DNA of 64,000 nt from Planktomarina temperata RCA23. Lineage in GTDB: Bacteria; Pseudomonadota; Alphaproteobacteria; Rhodobacterales; Rhodobacteraceae. A model generated the notes under the pieces. That model was not told the DNA's origin and searched no databases. It saw only the letters and a program-made list of their open reading frames with translations. The position numbers and the translations under genes were made by a program. Positions 42,744 to 51,477 of this stretch are shown in pieces (the stretch's first letter is position 1; each line of letters starts with the position of its first letter). The stretch spans positions 2,356,001-2,420,000 of the forward strand of contig NZ_CP003984.1 in the NCBI RefSeq assembly GCF_000738435.1. Direction: 5' to 3'.

Positions 42744-43560
42744 GGTGCTGTCAGACTAATGAGAACTCACATCAGATTGCTGGCGCAGCTTTAATCTATG
42801 CGCTCAATAGTTGGCGCCACTCAGTGAGAGCTGCGGCACGGTTTAGCTTGAAATTATCTCGTGAGTAGAAGTGGCGCTCCTGATTGAAATGGTTGTGGAC
42901 TGAAGAGTGGACGGCAGCGAACTTTTGCAGATATCGCATCTGTCGGAAGCGGAGCATAGCGCGTTCTCGTCGTCGAAACGGCAAGTGGGAATTCTCCGCC
43001 CTATTGTTTACCCAGCGACCCGTTTCCTGCCGATCCGCATTGCCAACAACTTTCATTGCAGCGCAGTAGGAACGTAGTTTATCCGTCACAACTACCTCTG
43101 GCCCGCCGTAGCGCTTCATTGCTTTTCTGAGAAATTTCAAAGCCGCTTTGCGGTCTCGGCGCTTGGTTACATAACTTTCCAGCACCTCACCTTCGTGATC
43201 AACGGCGCGCCAGAGATAATGTGTCTCTCCATTTATCTTTACGAAGACCTCGTCCAAGTGCCATTGCCAGTTCGAATAAGATCGCATCCGACTGACCCGG
43301 TTTCTTCGTATCTCAGCAGCAAACATCGGACCAAATCTATTCCACCAAAACCGAACTGTTTCGTGGCTGATCTCAATGCCTCGTTCGTGCAGAAGATCTT
43401 CCACGTTACGGAGTGAGAGCGGAAAACGAACGTAAAGCATCACAGCCAAGCGGATGATCTCAGGGCTCGTTTTAAAATACCTGAATGGGGAGTGTTTTGT
43501 CATACGGAGAGGCTACGAGACCACCCTGCCCGTCTCAAGCTCGTTTTGTCTGACAGTGCC
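42744..43560 (-). mobile_element. IS6-family insertion sequence, copy 3
   Basis: Again 817 bp, with ends GGTGCTGTCAGACTAATGAG and CTGACAGTGCC. The flanking 8-mers ACCCTGAG and ATCCCACA do not match. With copy 2 it encloses the peptide/kinase/LuxR module like a composite transposon. Confidence 0.9.
42796..43503 (-). CDS. IS6-family transposase (copy 3)
   Basis: A 235-residue DDE transposase, nearly identical to copies 1 and 2 and uninterrupted. The small differences between the copies (for example MFAAEIRR in place of MLAAEIRR) show that they did not arise in a single recent burst. Confidence 0.92.
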   Translation of the reverse strand: MTKHSPFRYFKTSPEIIRLAVMLYVRFPLSLRNVEDLLHERGIEISHETVRFWWNRFGPMFAAEIRRNRVSRMRSYSNWQWHLDEVFVKINGETHYLWRAVDHEGEVLESYVTKRRDRKAALKFLRKAMKRYGGPEVVVTDKLRSYCAAMKVVGNADRQETGRWVNNRAENSHLPFRRRERAMLRFRQMRYLQKFAAVHSSVHNHFNQERHFYSRDNFKLNRAAALTEWRQLLSA

Positions 43561-43597
43561 ATCCCACAGCATTCGACGATGGACACAATGCGTTGCA

Positions 43598-45148
43598 TCA
43601 AAAGCCATGGCGGCGCAGCTCGTCTGCGATCAGCGTTTTGGATGCGATATCGCGGGTCGGAAAGGCGGCAAAGTAATGCCCAGCACTCGCATTTGGCTTT
43701 CTCTGGCGGACCTTCTGTCGCCAGCGTGCGGCTGTCTCGTGACGCTCTGCCAGCCCATTTGCAACCATTGCTACCATGGCGATCAGGTAGTGTGCACCAG
43801 GCGTGGCGGCCGCCCGATCGCCCCAGCGGGCGGCGGCGGCATAGTCGCCGGACTGGATGAACATTTGCGACCGGACCCCATGCATGCCGTATAGCAATGG
43901 GTCCAGCGGGCTAAGCTGCAATGCTGTATCCAGTCGGACCTCAGTCGCGGCCAAGTTTCCGATCAGCATCGACGTCATGGCTGAAGAATAAAATCCCTGC
44001 GCATAGTTAGGGTTCAGCGTGGTGGCCCGGTCAAGCCATTCCGCAGCTGCGTCAAGGTCATGGGTCAACCATTGCGAACGGCCCATGGTAAAATTGGCAA
44101 AAGGATCCAGCGAGTCCAATTCCAACCCTCTTTCGGCATGATGGCGCGCTGCGCGCGCTGCTTCTTTCACATCGGGCCCAAGATGAAGAAACGCCTCAAG
44201 AAAACTTGTGAAGGAAAGACCCGCATGCGCGCGCGCAAAATGCGGGTCCAGCATGACTGCCCGTTCGAAGAGGCCCTTTGCCCGTTGATTGTCGGTGGTG
44301 GTAAAGCGATAAAGGTGTTGCAGCCCCAGATGATAAATGGTCCAGGCATCTAGCGTCTCGATCGCGGCCATTTGTGCGCTGCGGGCCTCGTTCAGAGGAA
44401 TGTAAACATCCAGCGCCGTGACAAGACGTGCGACGATGCGGTTGCGAAGATCGTCGATTGCATCAAGCGGAGCCCCAAGCCGATCACCCCAGATCACCTC
44501 GTTGGTGCTGGCGTCGGAAAGTTCGAGCGTGACGGCCAGCCCACTTACATTGGCTTCGATGATCCCGGAAAGGACATAGCGGGCACCAAGTGCGGTTGCG
44601 ACAAGGTCGAGGTCCGGGTCGGGTTTGCGGAACCGGAATGACGACCCACGCGCGATCACCGCCAGCCAGCGAAGACGCGACAACGCCTGAATGATCTCAT
44701 ACGGGATTGCATTCGCAAGGATGGCAAGCTCCGGCGTCATCGCCAATGGTCGAAACGGCAAAATGGCAATCGAGGGCCTTCCTGTTAACCGACTGTTTGG
44801 TTCCGGGGTGGCCGTTGCTGCGGCGGCTTGTGCAGGAGCGGTTTCTACAACCTCCGCCACGAAACGAAAGCCTCTTCCATGCACTGTCCGGATTGTCGTC
44901 TGATGATGGCCATCGTCGCCCACCGCCAGGCGCGCCGACCTGATGCGGCTCGAAATGCTGGCGTCCGACACACTCTGCCCGTGCCAGACCTTTTCGACGA
45001 TCTCGTCCTTAGTCACCATTCTGTCGTGATGACGTACAAGGAGACAAATAAGCGCAAGAACCTGCGGCTCCAGCCGCACCAACTCGCTGCCGCAGGATAA
45101 CTCAAATCGTTCGGGGTCAAGTCGGAAGTCACCAAAAATCCACGCCAT
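43598..45148 (-). CDS. CadC-like winged-helix regulator with TPR repeats
   Basis: A 516-residue protein: an OmpR/CadC-type winged helix at residues 1-100 (FELSCGSELVRLEPQVLALI; IRTVHGRGFRFVAEV), a middle domain like those of adenylate-cyclase-type TPR proteins (RPSIAILPFRP), then TPR-like helices from about residue 270. No membrane helix is clear. It is divergent from cysK and may control it. Its 3' end lies 38 bp from the end of IS6 copy 3. Confidence 0.8.
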   Translation of the reverse strand: MAWIFGDFRLDPERFELSCGSELVRLEPQVLALICLLVRHHDRMVTKDEIVEKVWHGQSVSDASISSRIRSARLAVGDDGHHQTTIRTVHGRGFRFVAEVVETAPAQAAAATATPEPNSRLTGRPSIAILPFRPLAMTPELAILANAIPYEIIQALSRLRWLAVIARGSSFRFRKPDPDLDLVATALGARYVLSGIIEANVSGLAVTLELSDASTNEVIWGDRLGAPLDAIDDLRNRIVARLVTALDVYIPLNEARSAQMAAIETLDAWTIYHLGLQHLYRFTTTDNQRAKGLFERAVMLDPHFARAHAGLSFTSFLEAFLHLGPDVKEAARAARHHAERGLELDSLDPFANFTMGRSQWLTHDLDAAAEWLDRATTLNPNYAQGFYSSAMTSMLIGNLAATEVRLDTALQLSPLDPLLYGMHGVRSQMFIQSGDYAAAARWGDRAAATPGAHYLIAMVAMVANGLAERHETAARWRQKVRQRKPNASAGHYFAAFPTRDIASKTLIADELRRHGF

Positions 45149-45308
45149 AGGAAGTTGTACCGCAAAATTTAAATGTTATGGTACCCTATAAATGCAGCCT
45201 TCTAGATGAAATCTTCAGAACTCCTTCAAGCATACCCCGGCGAAAAGCGCGAAATTGGGAAAGTTCAGGGCATTGGGCCTTGCTAATCCGATACTGGGGA
45301 GCCGACAC

Positions 45309-46388
45309 ATGAACGCCAAGACCATACGCGCAACCAAGGGACGCGGGATGCTGTACAACAGCATTCTGGATACAGTTGGTGATACGCCAGTCGTACGGAT
45401 CAACAATCTCGCACCGAATGGGGTACGGGTTTACGTAAAAGTAGAATCGTTTAATCCGGCTGCGTCAATCAAGGATCGGCTGGCGTTGAACATCATTGAA
45501 GCGGCAGAGCGCGACGGCACCCTGAAGCCTGGGCAAACTGTGGTGGAGGCGACCAGCGGCAACACTGGCATCGGGCTCGCGATGGTTTGCGCGCAAAAAG
45601 GCTATCCATTGGTTGTGACAATGGCCGACAGCTTTTCGGTCGAGCGGCGCCGACTGATGCGGATGCTGGGCGCAAAGGTGGTGCTAACCCCGCGCGCGCA
45701 GAAAGGTACGGGCATGTACATGAAGGCCGTCGAACTGGCCGAAAAGCATGGCTGGTTTCTGGCCCGCCAGTTTGAAACCTCGGCGAATGCGGACATCCAT
45801 GAATCCACCACGGCGCGTGAGATCATCGGCGACTTTGCCGGAGACCGGCTCGACTATGTGGTGTCTGGCTATGGCACCGGCGGAACGGTTACCGGGCTTG
45901 CGCGTGTCCTACGCAAAGAGCGGCCAGAGACGCGGATCGTCCTGACTGAACCTGCAAACGCTCAACTGGTCGGCAGCGGCATTGCGCAACCGCGCAGCGC
46001 GGATGGTGGGCCTGCTGCGGGTCACCCAAGCTTTGAGCCGCATCCGATTCAGGGATGGACACCTGATTTCATTCCGAACGTTTTGCAAGAGTGTCTAGAC
46101 AGTGGCGGCTATGATGAGTTGATTCCGGTTCCGGGTGCCGACGGCATCGCTTGGGCCAAAAAGTTGGCGCAACGCGAGGGGATTTTGACCGGCATTTCAG
46201 GCGGTGCAACTGTCGCTGTGGCGATGGGGATTGCCGAACGTGCAAAGCCCGGGTCGGTGATCCTCGCAATGTTAGCTGATACTGGCGAAAGATACCTGAC
46301 AACCCCACTTTTTGCCGACATTCCCGAAGACATGGATGCGGATGAGGCTGCGCTGTCGCAATCGACCCCCGGATATCAGATGGGCTGA
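45309..46388 (+). CDS. cysK: Cysteine synthase A
   Basis: A 359-residue PLP enzyme: the Lys of FNPAASIKDRLAL near residue 55 binds PLP, with TSGNTGIGL and the glycine loop GTGGTVTGLARVL. It makes cysteine from O-acetylserine and sulfide. I start at 45309 because GGGGAG lies upstream; the earlier ATG at 45255 has no site. It may be a second copy in the genome, as the surroundings are mobile. Confidence 0.9.
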   Translation: MNAKTIRATKGRGMLYNSILDTVGDTPVVRINNLAPNGVRVYVKVESFNPAASIKDRLALNIIEAAERDGTLKPGQTVVEATSGNTGIGLAMVCAQKGYPLVVTMADSFSVERRRLMRMLGAKVVLTPRAQKGTGMYMKAVELAEKHGWFLARQFETSANADIHESTTAREIIGDFAGDRLDYVVSGYGTGGTVTGLARVLRKERPETRIVLTEPANAQLVGSGIAQPRSADGGPAAGHPSFEPHPIQGWTPDFIPNVLQECLDSGGYDELIPVPGADGIAWAKKLAQREGILTGISGGATVAVAMGIAERAKPGSVILAMLADTGERYLTTPLFADIPEDMDADEAALSQSTPGYQMG

Positions 46389-46421
46389 CCCCAGAAAACA
46401 AACAGCAATAGGGAGAACAAG

Positions 46422-46547
46422 ATGAGCAAGCAGGGTATCGCTGGCGCAGAAAAAAGCTCGACTCGGGCGATTGGGGCGAGACCCGCGTTCTGGCGCATCG
46501 GATGGTCGATGACGCGTTCGATCACAACAAAACCTAAATCAACTTGA
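46422..46547 (+). pseudogene. Small frameshifted ORF after cysK
   Basis: A ribosome site (GGGAG) precedes MSKQGIAGAEK; in the next frame the sequence continues as KLDSGDWGETRVLAHRMVDD and ends at 46537. The two together look like one small protein with a frameshift. The family is unknown. Confidence 0.35.
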
Positions 46548-46559
46548 ATTGGAGAAATA

Positions 46560-46847
46560 ATGCAAAAACTATCTATTATTAGGTTCAAACCTAAGCCTGA
46601 ATGTTTTGATGAATTTGTCGCTAGTATCACCGCATTTAATGGAAGTAAGCACCGCATTTTCCATCTTATGCAATCAGGAGATGAGCTTCATGCAATTGTG
46701 ATAAGAAATTCGGAAATACTTACTCAAGATGCGGCTGACGGTGTAAGTTGGCTGGATGGTCAACGGCATCTTCTGCAAGAGTTTGATGCGATCAACCAAC
46801 ACACCATAGCTTTAAGCGGTGACCTAATTCATAGCACCATCGAATAA
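46560..46847 (+). CDS. Small dimeric alpha/beta-barrel protein 1
   Basis: A 95-residue protein with the pattern strand (QKLSIIRFKPK), helix (ECFDEFVASITAF), strands (HRIFHLMQ; ELHAIVIRN), helix (LDGQRHLLQEF), as in ABM-type dimeric alpha/beta barrels. Ribosome site TTGGAGAAA. First of five such small genes in a row. No catalytic residue can be assigned. Confidence 0.6.
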   Translation: MQKLSIIRFKPKPECFDEFVASITAFNGSKHRIFHLMQSGDELHAIVIRNSEILTQDAADGVSWLDGQRHLLQEFDAINQHTIALSGDLIHSTIE

Positions 46848-46903
46848 CAGTCTTTGCAGCCTTCCGCTGACTTAATTTTGGTGCCACGAAATGGAGAACT
46901 ATA

Positions 46904-47158
46904 ATGATCTTTATGATTACAATGACACACGACTATTCAACTTGCCAAACCCATGATCCTGAAAGAGGGCCGCTGTGGAAAAATACGCTCAGAAGTTTAC
47001 CAGACCACGGGCTTAAGATTCACGCAAATTACGTAAACAGACTTGAGCATAAGGGTTATATGGTTGTTGAAGCAGATAGTTTTGAACAAATTGATGCTGC
47101 TTTTGATCCAGTTTTAGAGATGGGTCACTTTGAAGTAACGCCAGTTATGCAGCGTTAA
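46904..47158 (+). CDS. Small dimeric alpha/beta-barrel protein 2 (DUF3303-like)
   Basis: An 84-residue protein: strand MIFMITMTHDYS, helix and loop, strand ANYVNRLEHKGYMVVEADSF, helix EQIDAAFDPV, and strand GHFEVTPVM. This resembles DUF3303/DUF3303-like single-domain ferredoxin folds. Ribosome site ATGGAGAAC. Function unknown. Confidence 0.55.
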   Translation: MIFMITMTHDYSTCQTHDPERGPLWKNTLRSLPDHGLKIHANYVNRLEHKGYMVVEADSFEQIDAAFDPVLEMGHFEVTPVMQR

Positions 47159-47265
47159 CTACGTTGAGCCAACCGAAATGCTCTACTGCTTAAAGCGATA
47201 CGCCAGCTTATCTTTTTGTTTGCTTATCGTGCTGAGACACAAAATAATTAAGGGATATTAAAATA

Positions 47266-47550
47266 ATGACCTATGCTCGGATAAACACAATCACGTTTGC
47301 TTCAGAAGCGGCCGCAGACGAACTTCAAGCTAATTACGCATCGACAGCGCCTGCAGGGTTTCCTGAAGCTCTATTATTAGTTTCAGTAAGAACTGGCCCA
47401 CTAACTGCTTCGTTAACATCAATTTATGAAGACAAAGCTGCATTTGATCGATCAGCTGAAGAACGCACGAAGCGCATGGCAGCCAATGGACATTTGATGG
47501 ATGGCGTTATTGTTGAAGAAGGTGAAGTAACATTATTTCACGTAAAATAA
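47266..47550 (+). CDS. Small dimeric alpha/beta-barrel protein 3 (ABM-like)
   Basis: A 94-residue protein with strand YARINTITFAS, a helix, strand PEALLLVSVRTGPLTASLTS, helix DKAAFDRSAEERTKRM, and a last strand EVTLFHVK: the antibiotic-biosynthesis-monooxygenase-like layout. Ribosome site AAGGGATAT. Function unknown. Confidence 0.6.
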   Translation: MTYARINTITFASEAAADELQANYASTAPAGFPEALLLVSVRTGPLTASLTSIYEDKAAFDRSAEERTKRMAANGHLMDGVIVEEGEVTLFHVK

Positions 47551-47730
47551 GTCTCCAGAATATACTGTTTGCTCTTTTGGCGGATCATGGGTGTCAAAAG
47601 AAAATATTGTGAGAGGGGCGTGCTTCTCCGCCGGATAATGCGGTCTAAATTGGACCGACTGAAGAGAAGCAGTGATATTAATATCGAAACAGCCAGTGCC
47701 TACTAGTTTAACCCATATTGGAGAAATCGA

Positions 47731-48039
47731 ATGTCAGTAATAAAGCGATTAAACGTCAATAAGTTTACGTCAGAAGAAGATAATGATGCTTTTATTGAAG
47801 AATTAAAGAAAATGTGGCTTGCATGGAAAAATCCGTCAATTTCAAATAAGATTTCAGTCGATATAAACAAAGACCGTAATGATCCTACAAGAATGACTGC
47901 ATTTGTTTCAGCCACAGGTTATGACACAATCGATGCAATGAATGAATGGAGCAAAAATGTGGTCATGCCAGTACGAAATAAATATCAGCATGAAAATATC
48001 TTGATTGACGCTGATTTGGTCGCAAATATTTCCAAATAA
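47731..48039 (+). CDS. Small dimeric alpha/beta-barrel-like protein 4
   Basis: A 102-residue protein: strand VIKRLNVNKF, helix DNDAFIEELKKMWLAW, strands KISVDINKD and MTAFVSATGY, helix IDAMNEWSKNV. Probably the same fold as its neighbours, though more divergent. Ribosome site TTGGAGAAA. Function unknown. Confidence 0.5.
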   Translation: MSVIKRLNVNKFTSEEDNDAFIEELKKMWLAWKNPSISNKISVDINKDRNDPTRMTAFVSATGYDTIDAMNEWSKNVVMPVRNKYQHENILIDADLVANISK

Positions 48040-48164
48040 TATTCTGATATATATACAATAAAAATGTTGAGCGACGCGAGAAAGTGGTGAAACTACTCAT
48101 TGCAAAGATCAAAGTGAGGTTGGCAGCCTATACCAATCCGCTCAATAACAAAAAAGGATTCCCA

Positions 48165-48464
48165 ATGCCCAAAGGATACATACTAAGCGCTCACAGGAGT
48201 GAAGCAAACGCAGCCAAAAAAGCTGCATATAATCTTTTGGCAAGAGATGCTCTAAAACTGGCTGGCGGACAGGTAATCGTCATGGCCAAGCCAGGCTCAA
48301 ATCTATCAGTTCGTGAGAATGGTATCGAGCAAAGCACTGTTATAATTAAGTTCCAGTCATATGAACTAGCGTTAGCGGCCTACGAAAGCCCACAGTACCA
48401 GGAAGCACTGGCTGCTTTGGATGGAGGCGCAGACAGGGACGTAAGAATATTCGAGGGTTTATAG
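48165..48464 (+). CDS. DUF1330 family protein
   Basis: A 99-residue protein with the DUF1330 signature: KGYILSAHRS, ARDALKLAGGQVIVM, VIIKFQSYELALAAYESPQY, and DVRIFEGL at the end. DUF1330 has a ferredoxin-like dimeric barrel. I start at 48165 (AAAGGA upstream), not at the earlier in-frame ATG (48084). Last of the five small-barrel genes. Confidence 0.75.
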   Translation: MPKGYILSAHRSEANAAKKAAYNLLARDALKLAGGQVIVMAKPGSNLSVRENGIEQSTVIIKFQSYELALAAYESPQYQEALAALDGGADRDVRIFEGL

Positions 48465-48591
48465 TGCTGATAGATATGCCCAGCCAGTTTACGCCTTTAA
48501 GTGATCAGTGCTTACACTGTCCGTCGTCAGAGTTTTTGGAACCAATGGCTGCCTAAACTAAGAGAGGGTTTGGCTCATCTGGTTGGTTTCA

Positions 48592-48739
48592 TTATGCGGC
48601 GTGCTGTCTGTGATGCAAGCGTCGCGCTTCGAGTGTCTTTCGTTTGATCCTTTCTCGTTGTTTTAGAATGGTCTTATCGCGTCTGAAGTAGACGTCAGAC
48701 GGTGTGACGTTGTTCAGGCTCTCGTGATAGCGCTGGTGG
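48592..48739 (-). mobile_element. IS3-family orfB C-terminal remnant
   Basis: The minus strand reads HQRYHESLNNVTPSDVYFRR, then DKTILKQRERIKRKTLEARR and a stop at 48592: the C-terminus of an IS3-family (IS407-like) orfB. It is cut at 48740 by the left end of an IS6 element. It may belong to the same insertion as the fragment at 39232. Confidence 0.8.
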
Positions 48740-48781
48740 GGTGCTGTAAGACGAATGAGAACTCGCATCAGATTGTTTGGC
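48740..48781 (-). repeat. IS6 left-end remnant
   Basis: GGTGCTGTAAGACGAATGAG and about 20 further bases match the IS6 left terminus; the transposase gene is gone. It marks a junction between the small-barrel cluster and the aldehyde dehydrogenase gene. The remaining sequence up to 48899 holds no gene. Confidence 0.75.
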
Positions 48782-48899
48782 TGTCATCAGAGCACGCCTG
48801 CTCTTGTATGAGAGTGATCTAATTCGGATTGAGAGGCAGCCTAGTGGATGATAGACTGTTTTTTTGTAGTTTCTTCGCAGTAAAATTTAAGGGTTCAAT

Positions 48900-50312
48900 A
48901 TGAAACAAAAGAAACTCGAGCAGGTTTTGCAAATCCAGCGTGAGGCCTATTTTTCAGACCCAATTGAGACATATGAAACTCGTATCCAGGCCCTTATCCA
49001 ATTGAAAAGGATGATTTTGGATAATCAAGACGCTATTTGCAATGCCATTGAACTTGATTTTGGATGTCGACCTAAGGAAGAGACGCAAGTGGCTGAGATA
49101 TTGATGGTCCTTGCGGAGATCAAAGCGACACTTAAAGAGCTTAAATATTGGATGAAGCCGCAAAGGCGTACTAATAACTGGTTGCTGTTTCCTGGACTTA
49201 AGAACAGGGTTATTCCACAGCCATTAGGCGTTGTGGGCATCATCGTGCCTTGGAATTTCCCACTTAATCTGAGTTTGCTTCCCTTAGTATCGGTGTTTGC
49301 TGCGGGAAATCGGGCAATGATAAAAATGTCTGAAAACTCGATGCATCTTGCTCAACTTCTTTCGAAAATAACACCGCTTTATTTTCCAAACGATAAGTTG
49401 TCTATGATTATTGAAACAGGGGATGTCGGCCCCAGGTTTTCCGCACTTCCTTTTGATCATTTAATTTTTACTGGCTCGACTGATACTGGGCGGAAGGTCA
49501 TGGAAAACGCTGCTAAAAACCTCACACCAGTTACTCTAGAGTTGGGTGGTAAGTGTCCAGCTATTATTACTGAGAATTTTCCTCTCAAAAAAGCTGTTGA
49601 GCGCATTTTATATGTGAAACAGTTCAATGCTGGGCAGATTTGTACCTCGGTAGATTATGTCTTTGTTCCGCAATCTCACTTAGAGCGGTTTGTTGATATG
49701 GCAAAGACTATAGCTCCACATTTGGTGCCCGATATTACGTCTGTAGGTTATACATCAATAATTAATGATCAGGCTTATTCGCGAATTGTAGATACTGTTG
49801 CAGAAGCTGAGGCTGCTGGCTGTCGGATTGTGGCTTTGAGTGATCAGTTTCCAGACGCAGCAATACGCAAATATCCCCTTACATTAATTATTGACCCTCC
49901 GGTGCGAGGCTTGGCAATTGAAGAACGTGAAATATTTGGCCCGCTTTTGTTGGTAAGAACTTATTCAGATAAACAGCAGGTTATTAAATATATTCAGCCA
50001 AAACCATGGCCCCTGGCGATCTACCCTTTTACTAAAGACATATCGCTGGCTGACTTCTATATTGATCAATTAATGTCTGGCGGTGTGACCGTGAATGATG
50101 CTTTGATACATGTTGCTCAGCATGACTTACCATTTGGTGGTGTAGGTGCAAGCGGCATGGGGCACTATCATGGCCATGAAGGGTTTTTGACGTTTTCAAA
50201 ACTACGCCCAGTTTCTTATCAAAGTCGATTTTCTCTAGTTCGTCTATTTTATCCACCATACTCTTCAAGTTTTAGACGATTATTTCGACTGCTCATGCGG
50301 TTTTTTAACTAG
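48900..50312 (+). CDS. Coniferyl-aldehyde-type aldehyde dehydrogenase
   Basis: A 470-residue NAD(P)-dependent ALDH: the Rossmann region has GIIVPWNFPLNLSLLPL and FTGSTDTGRKVM, the general base Glu lies in TLELGGKCPAI, and the catalytic Cys in NAGQICTSVDYV. The short length and C-terminal motifs (GASGMGHYHGHEGF) fit the CalB/ALDH3-like group. A basic, aromatic C-terminal tail could associate with membranes. It is bounded by IS6 left-end remnants on both sides. Confidence 0.88.
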   Translation: MKQKKLEQVLQIQREAYFSDPIETYETRIQALIQLKRMILDNQDAICNAIELDFGCRPKEETQVAEILMVLAEIKATLKELKYWMKPQRRTNNWLLFPGLKNRVIPQPLGVVGIIVPWNFPLNLSLLPLVSVFAAGNRAMIKMSENSMHLAQLLSKITPLYFPNDKLSMIIETGDVGPRFSALPFDHLIFTGSTDTGRKVMENAAKNLTPVTLELGGKCPAIITENFPLKKAVERILYVKQFNAGQICTSVDYVFVPQSHLERFVDMAKTIAPHLVPDITSVGYTSIINDQAYSRIVDTVAEAEAAGCRIVALSDQFPDAAIRKYPLTLIIDPPVRGLAIEEREIFGPLLLVRTYSDKQQVIKYIQPKPWPLAIYPFTKDISLADFYIDQLMSGGVTVNDALIHVAQHDLPFGGVGASGMGHYHGHEGFLTFSKLRPVSYQSRFSLVRLFYPPYSSSFRRLFRLLMRFFN

Positions 50313-50319
50313 GTAAAAT

Positions 50320-50425
50320 GGTCCTCTCATACGAATGAGAACTCGCATCAGATTGCTGGCGCCGCCTGAACCTATGCGCTCATTAATTGGCGCTACTCAG
50401 CGAGAGAAGTAGCTTGGTTGATTTT
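50320..50425 (-). repeat. IS6 left-end remnant
   Basis: About 105 bp match the IS6 left end and transposase C-terminal coding region (CGAATGAGAACTCGCATCAG and onward, with substitutions). The element is otherwise deleted. It separates the aldehyde dehydrogenase from the LysR/ugp module. Confidence 0.7.
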
Positions 50426-50442
50426 ATATCAACCGTTTCAAC

Positions 50443-51339
50443 TCAAACTAAAAGATCCTCCAAACTTGCCTTGAATTGCTCCATAAAATCCAATGTTATC
50501 ATCGAAGCAGTTTGATGCGTTGGACGCACCAGAGATAATTGGTGAGGAATATTGGGGGTAAATGGCCGAAAATTCAGTTGACCATGATATGTTCTCGCAT
50601 CAAGCTCACTGACAATTGAAACGCCCACGTTACGGGCGACTAACTCACAAGCTCCTGTGAACTGACGGGTCTCAACGGTATGCTTGGGTCTAACTGAATA
50701 GTTACGAAAAACTTCATTTAGCGCTTGGAAGAAGTAACTATCACGGCGCGCGTGTATCAGACGCTCATTATCAAGTTCTTTGGGTGTTATTGTGGAGAGC
50801 TCAGAGAACCTATGGGATAGCGGAAAAATGCAGACAGTACGAATGTCCATAGTGATGCTTTCAATGGCCGGGTGGCCGGTAAATGCATCGGTAATCCCAC
50901 AATCGTATTGCTCGCCGATTATCCATTCCAAGATCCTCTCAGGGCGATCAGGTTCAATTGTTATTGTCACGTCAGGCCGTTTTTCTAAAAAGCTAGCTAC
51001 AACATTCGGCAAATGGCTTGTCGCAAATCCTGGAAGGCAAGCAACCCTTAGGTGACCAGCCCGCCGCGCGGTGAGATCTCTCGAGGTGTGTTGAATTTGA
51101 TCCATTAACTCGATCACCCGGCTAATATCAGGTAGGATGTAACGCGTTTCTTTCGAAGGTATAAGCAAGCCATCCTTTCGATCAAATAGAGAAAATCCAA
51201 ATAATTCAGTTAGATCTGAAATTACTCTGCTGACCGCAGGCTGTGAAATCCCAAGGCTTTGCGCAGCAAGTGTCATGCTGCCATAATCTGCGACACTTTT
51301 TAATACCTTGAGCTGTCTAAATTTAGCTGCCGATGCCAT
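50443..51339 (-). CDS. LysR-family regulator (divergent to ugp genes)
   Basis: A 298-residue LTTR: HTH at residues 6-65 (MTLAAQSLGISQPAVSRVIS) and a C-terminal substrate-binding domain from about residue 92. Its position, divergent from ugpB, with an LTTR-type dyad in between, makes it the likely regulator of the ugp operon. Confidence 0.88.
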   Translation of the reverse strand: MASAAKFRQLKVLKSVADYGSMTLAAQSLGISQPAVSRVISDLTELFGFSLFDRKDGLLIPSKETRYILPDISRVIELMDQIQHTSRDLTARRAGHLRVACLPGFATSHLPNVVASFLEKRPDVTITIEPDRPERILEWIIGEQYDCGITDAFTGHPAIESITMDIRTVCIFPLSHRFSELSTITPKELDNERLIHARRDSYFFQALNEVFRNYSVRPKHTVETRQFTGACELVARNVGVSIVSELDARTYHGQLNFRPFTPNIPHQLSLVRPTHQTASMITLDFMEQFKASLEDLLV

Positions 51340-51369
51340 AAAAAAATCCTCCGATGTAACGAAAGCATT

Positions 51370-51384
51370 ATAACCATAGGTTAT
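51370..51384 (+). promoter_or_regulatory. LysR-type operator ATAACC-ATA-GGTTAT
   Basis: A perfect dyad, ATAACC and GGTTAT around ATA, lies 31 bp from the LysR start and about 95 bp before ugpB. The size fits a T-N11-A site for the LysR protein. Confidence 0.55.
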
Positions 51385-51477
51385 GAATTTCCAGTTTAAT
51401 TTCTGTTGATTTATAAGAAAGTCTTGCTAGCCTAAATTAACCGATGTCGAGTCGGGAGCACTTCTTGGGAGGAAACA

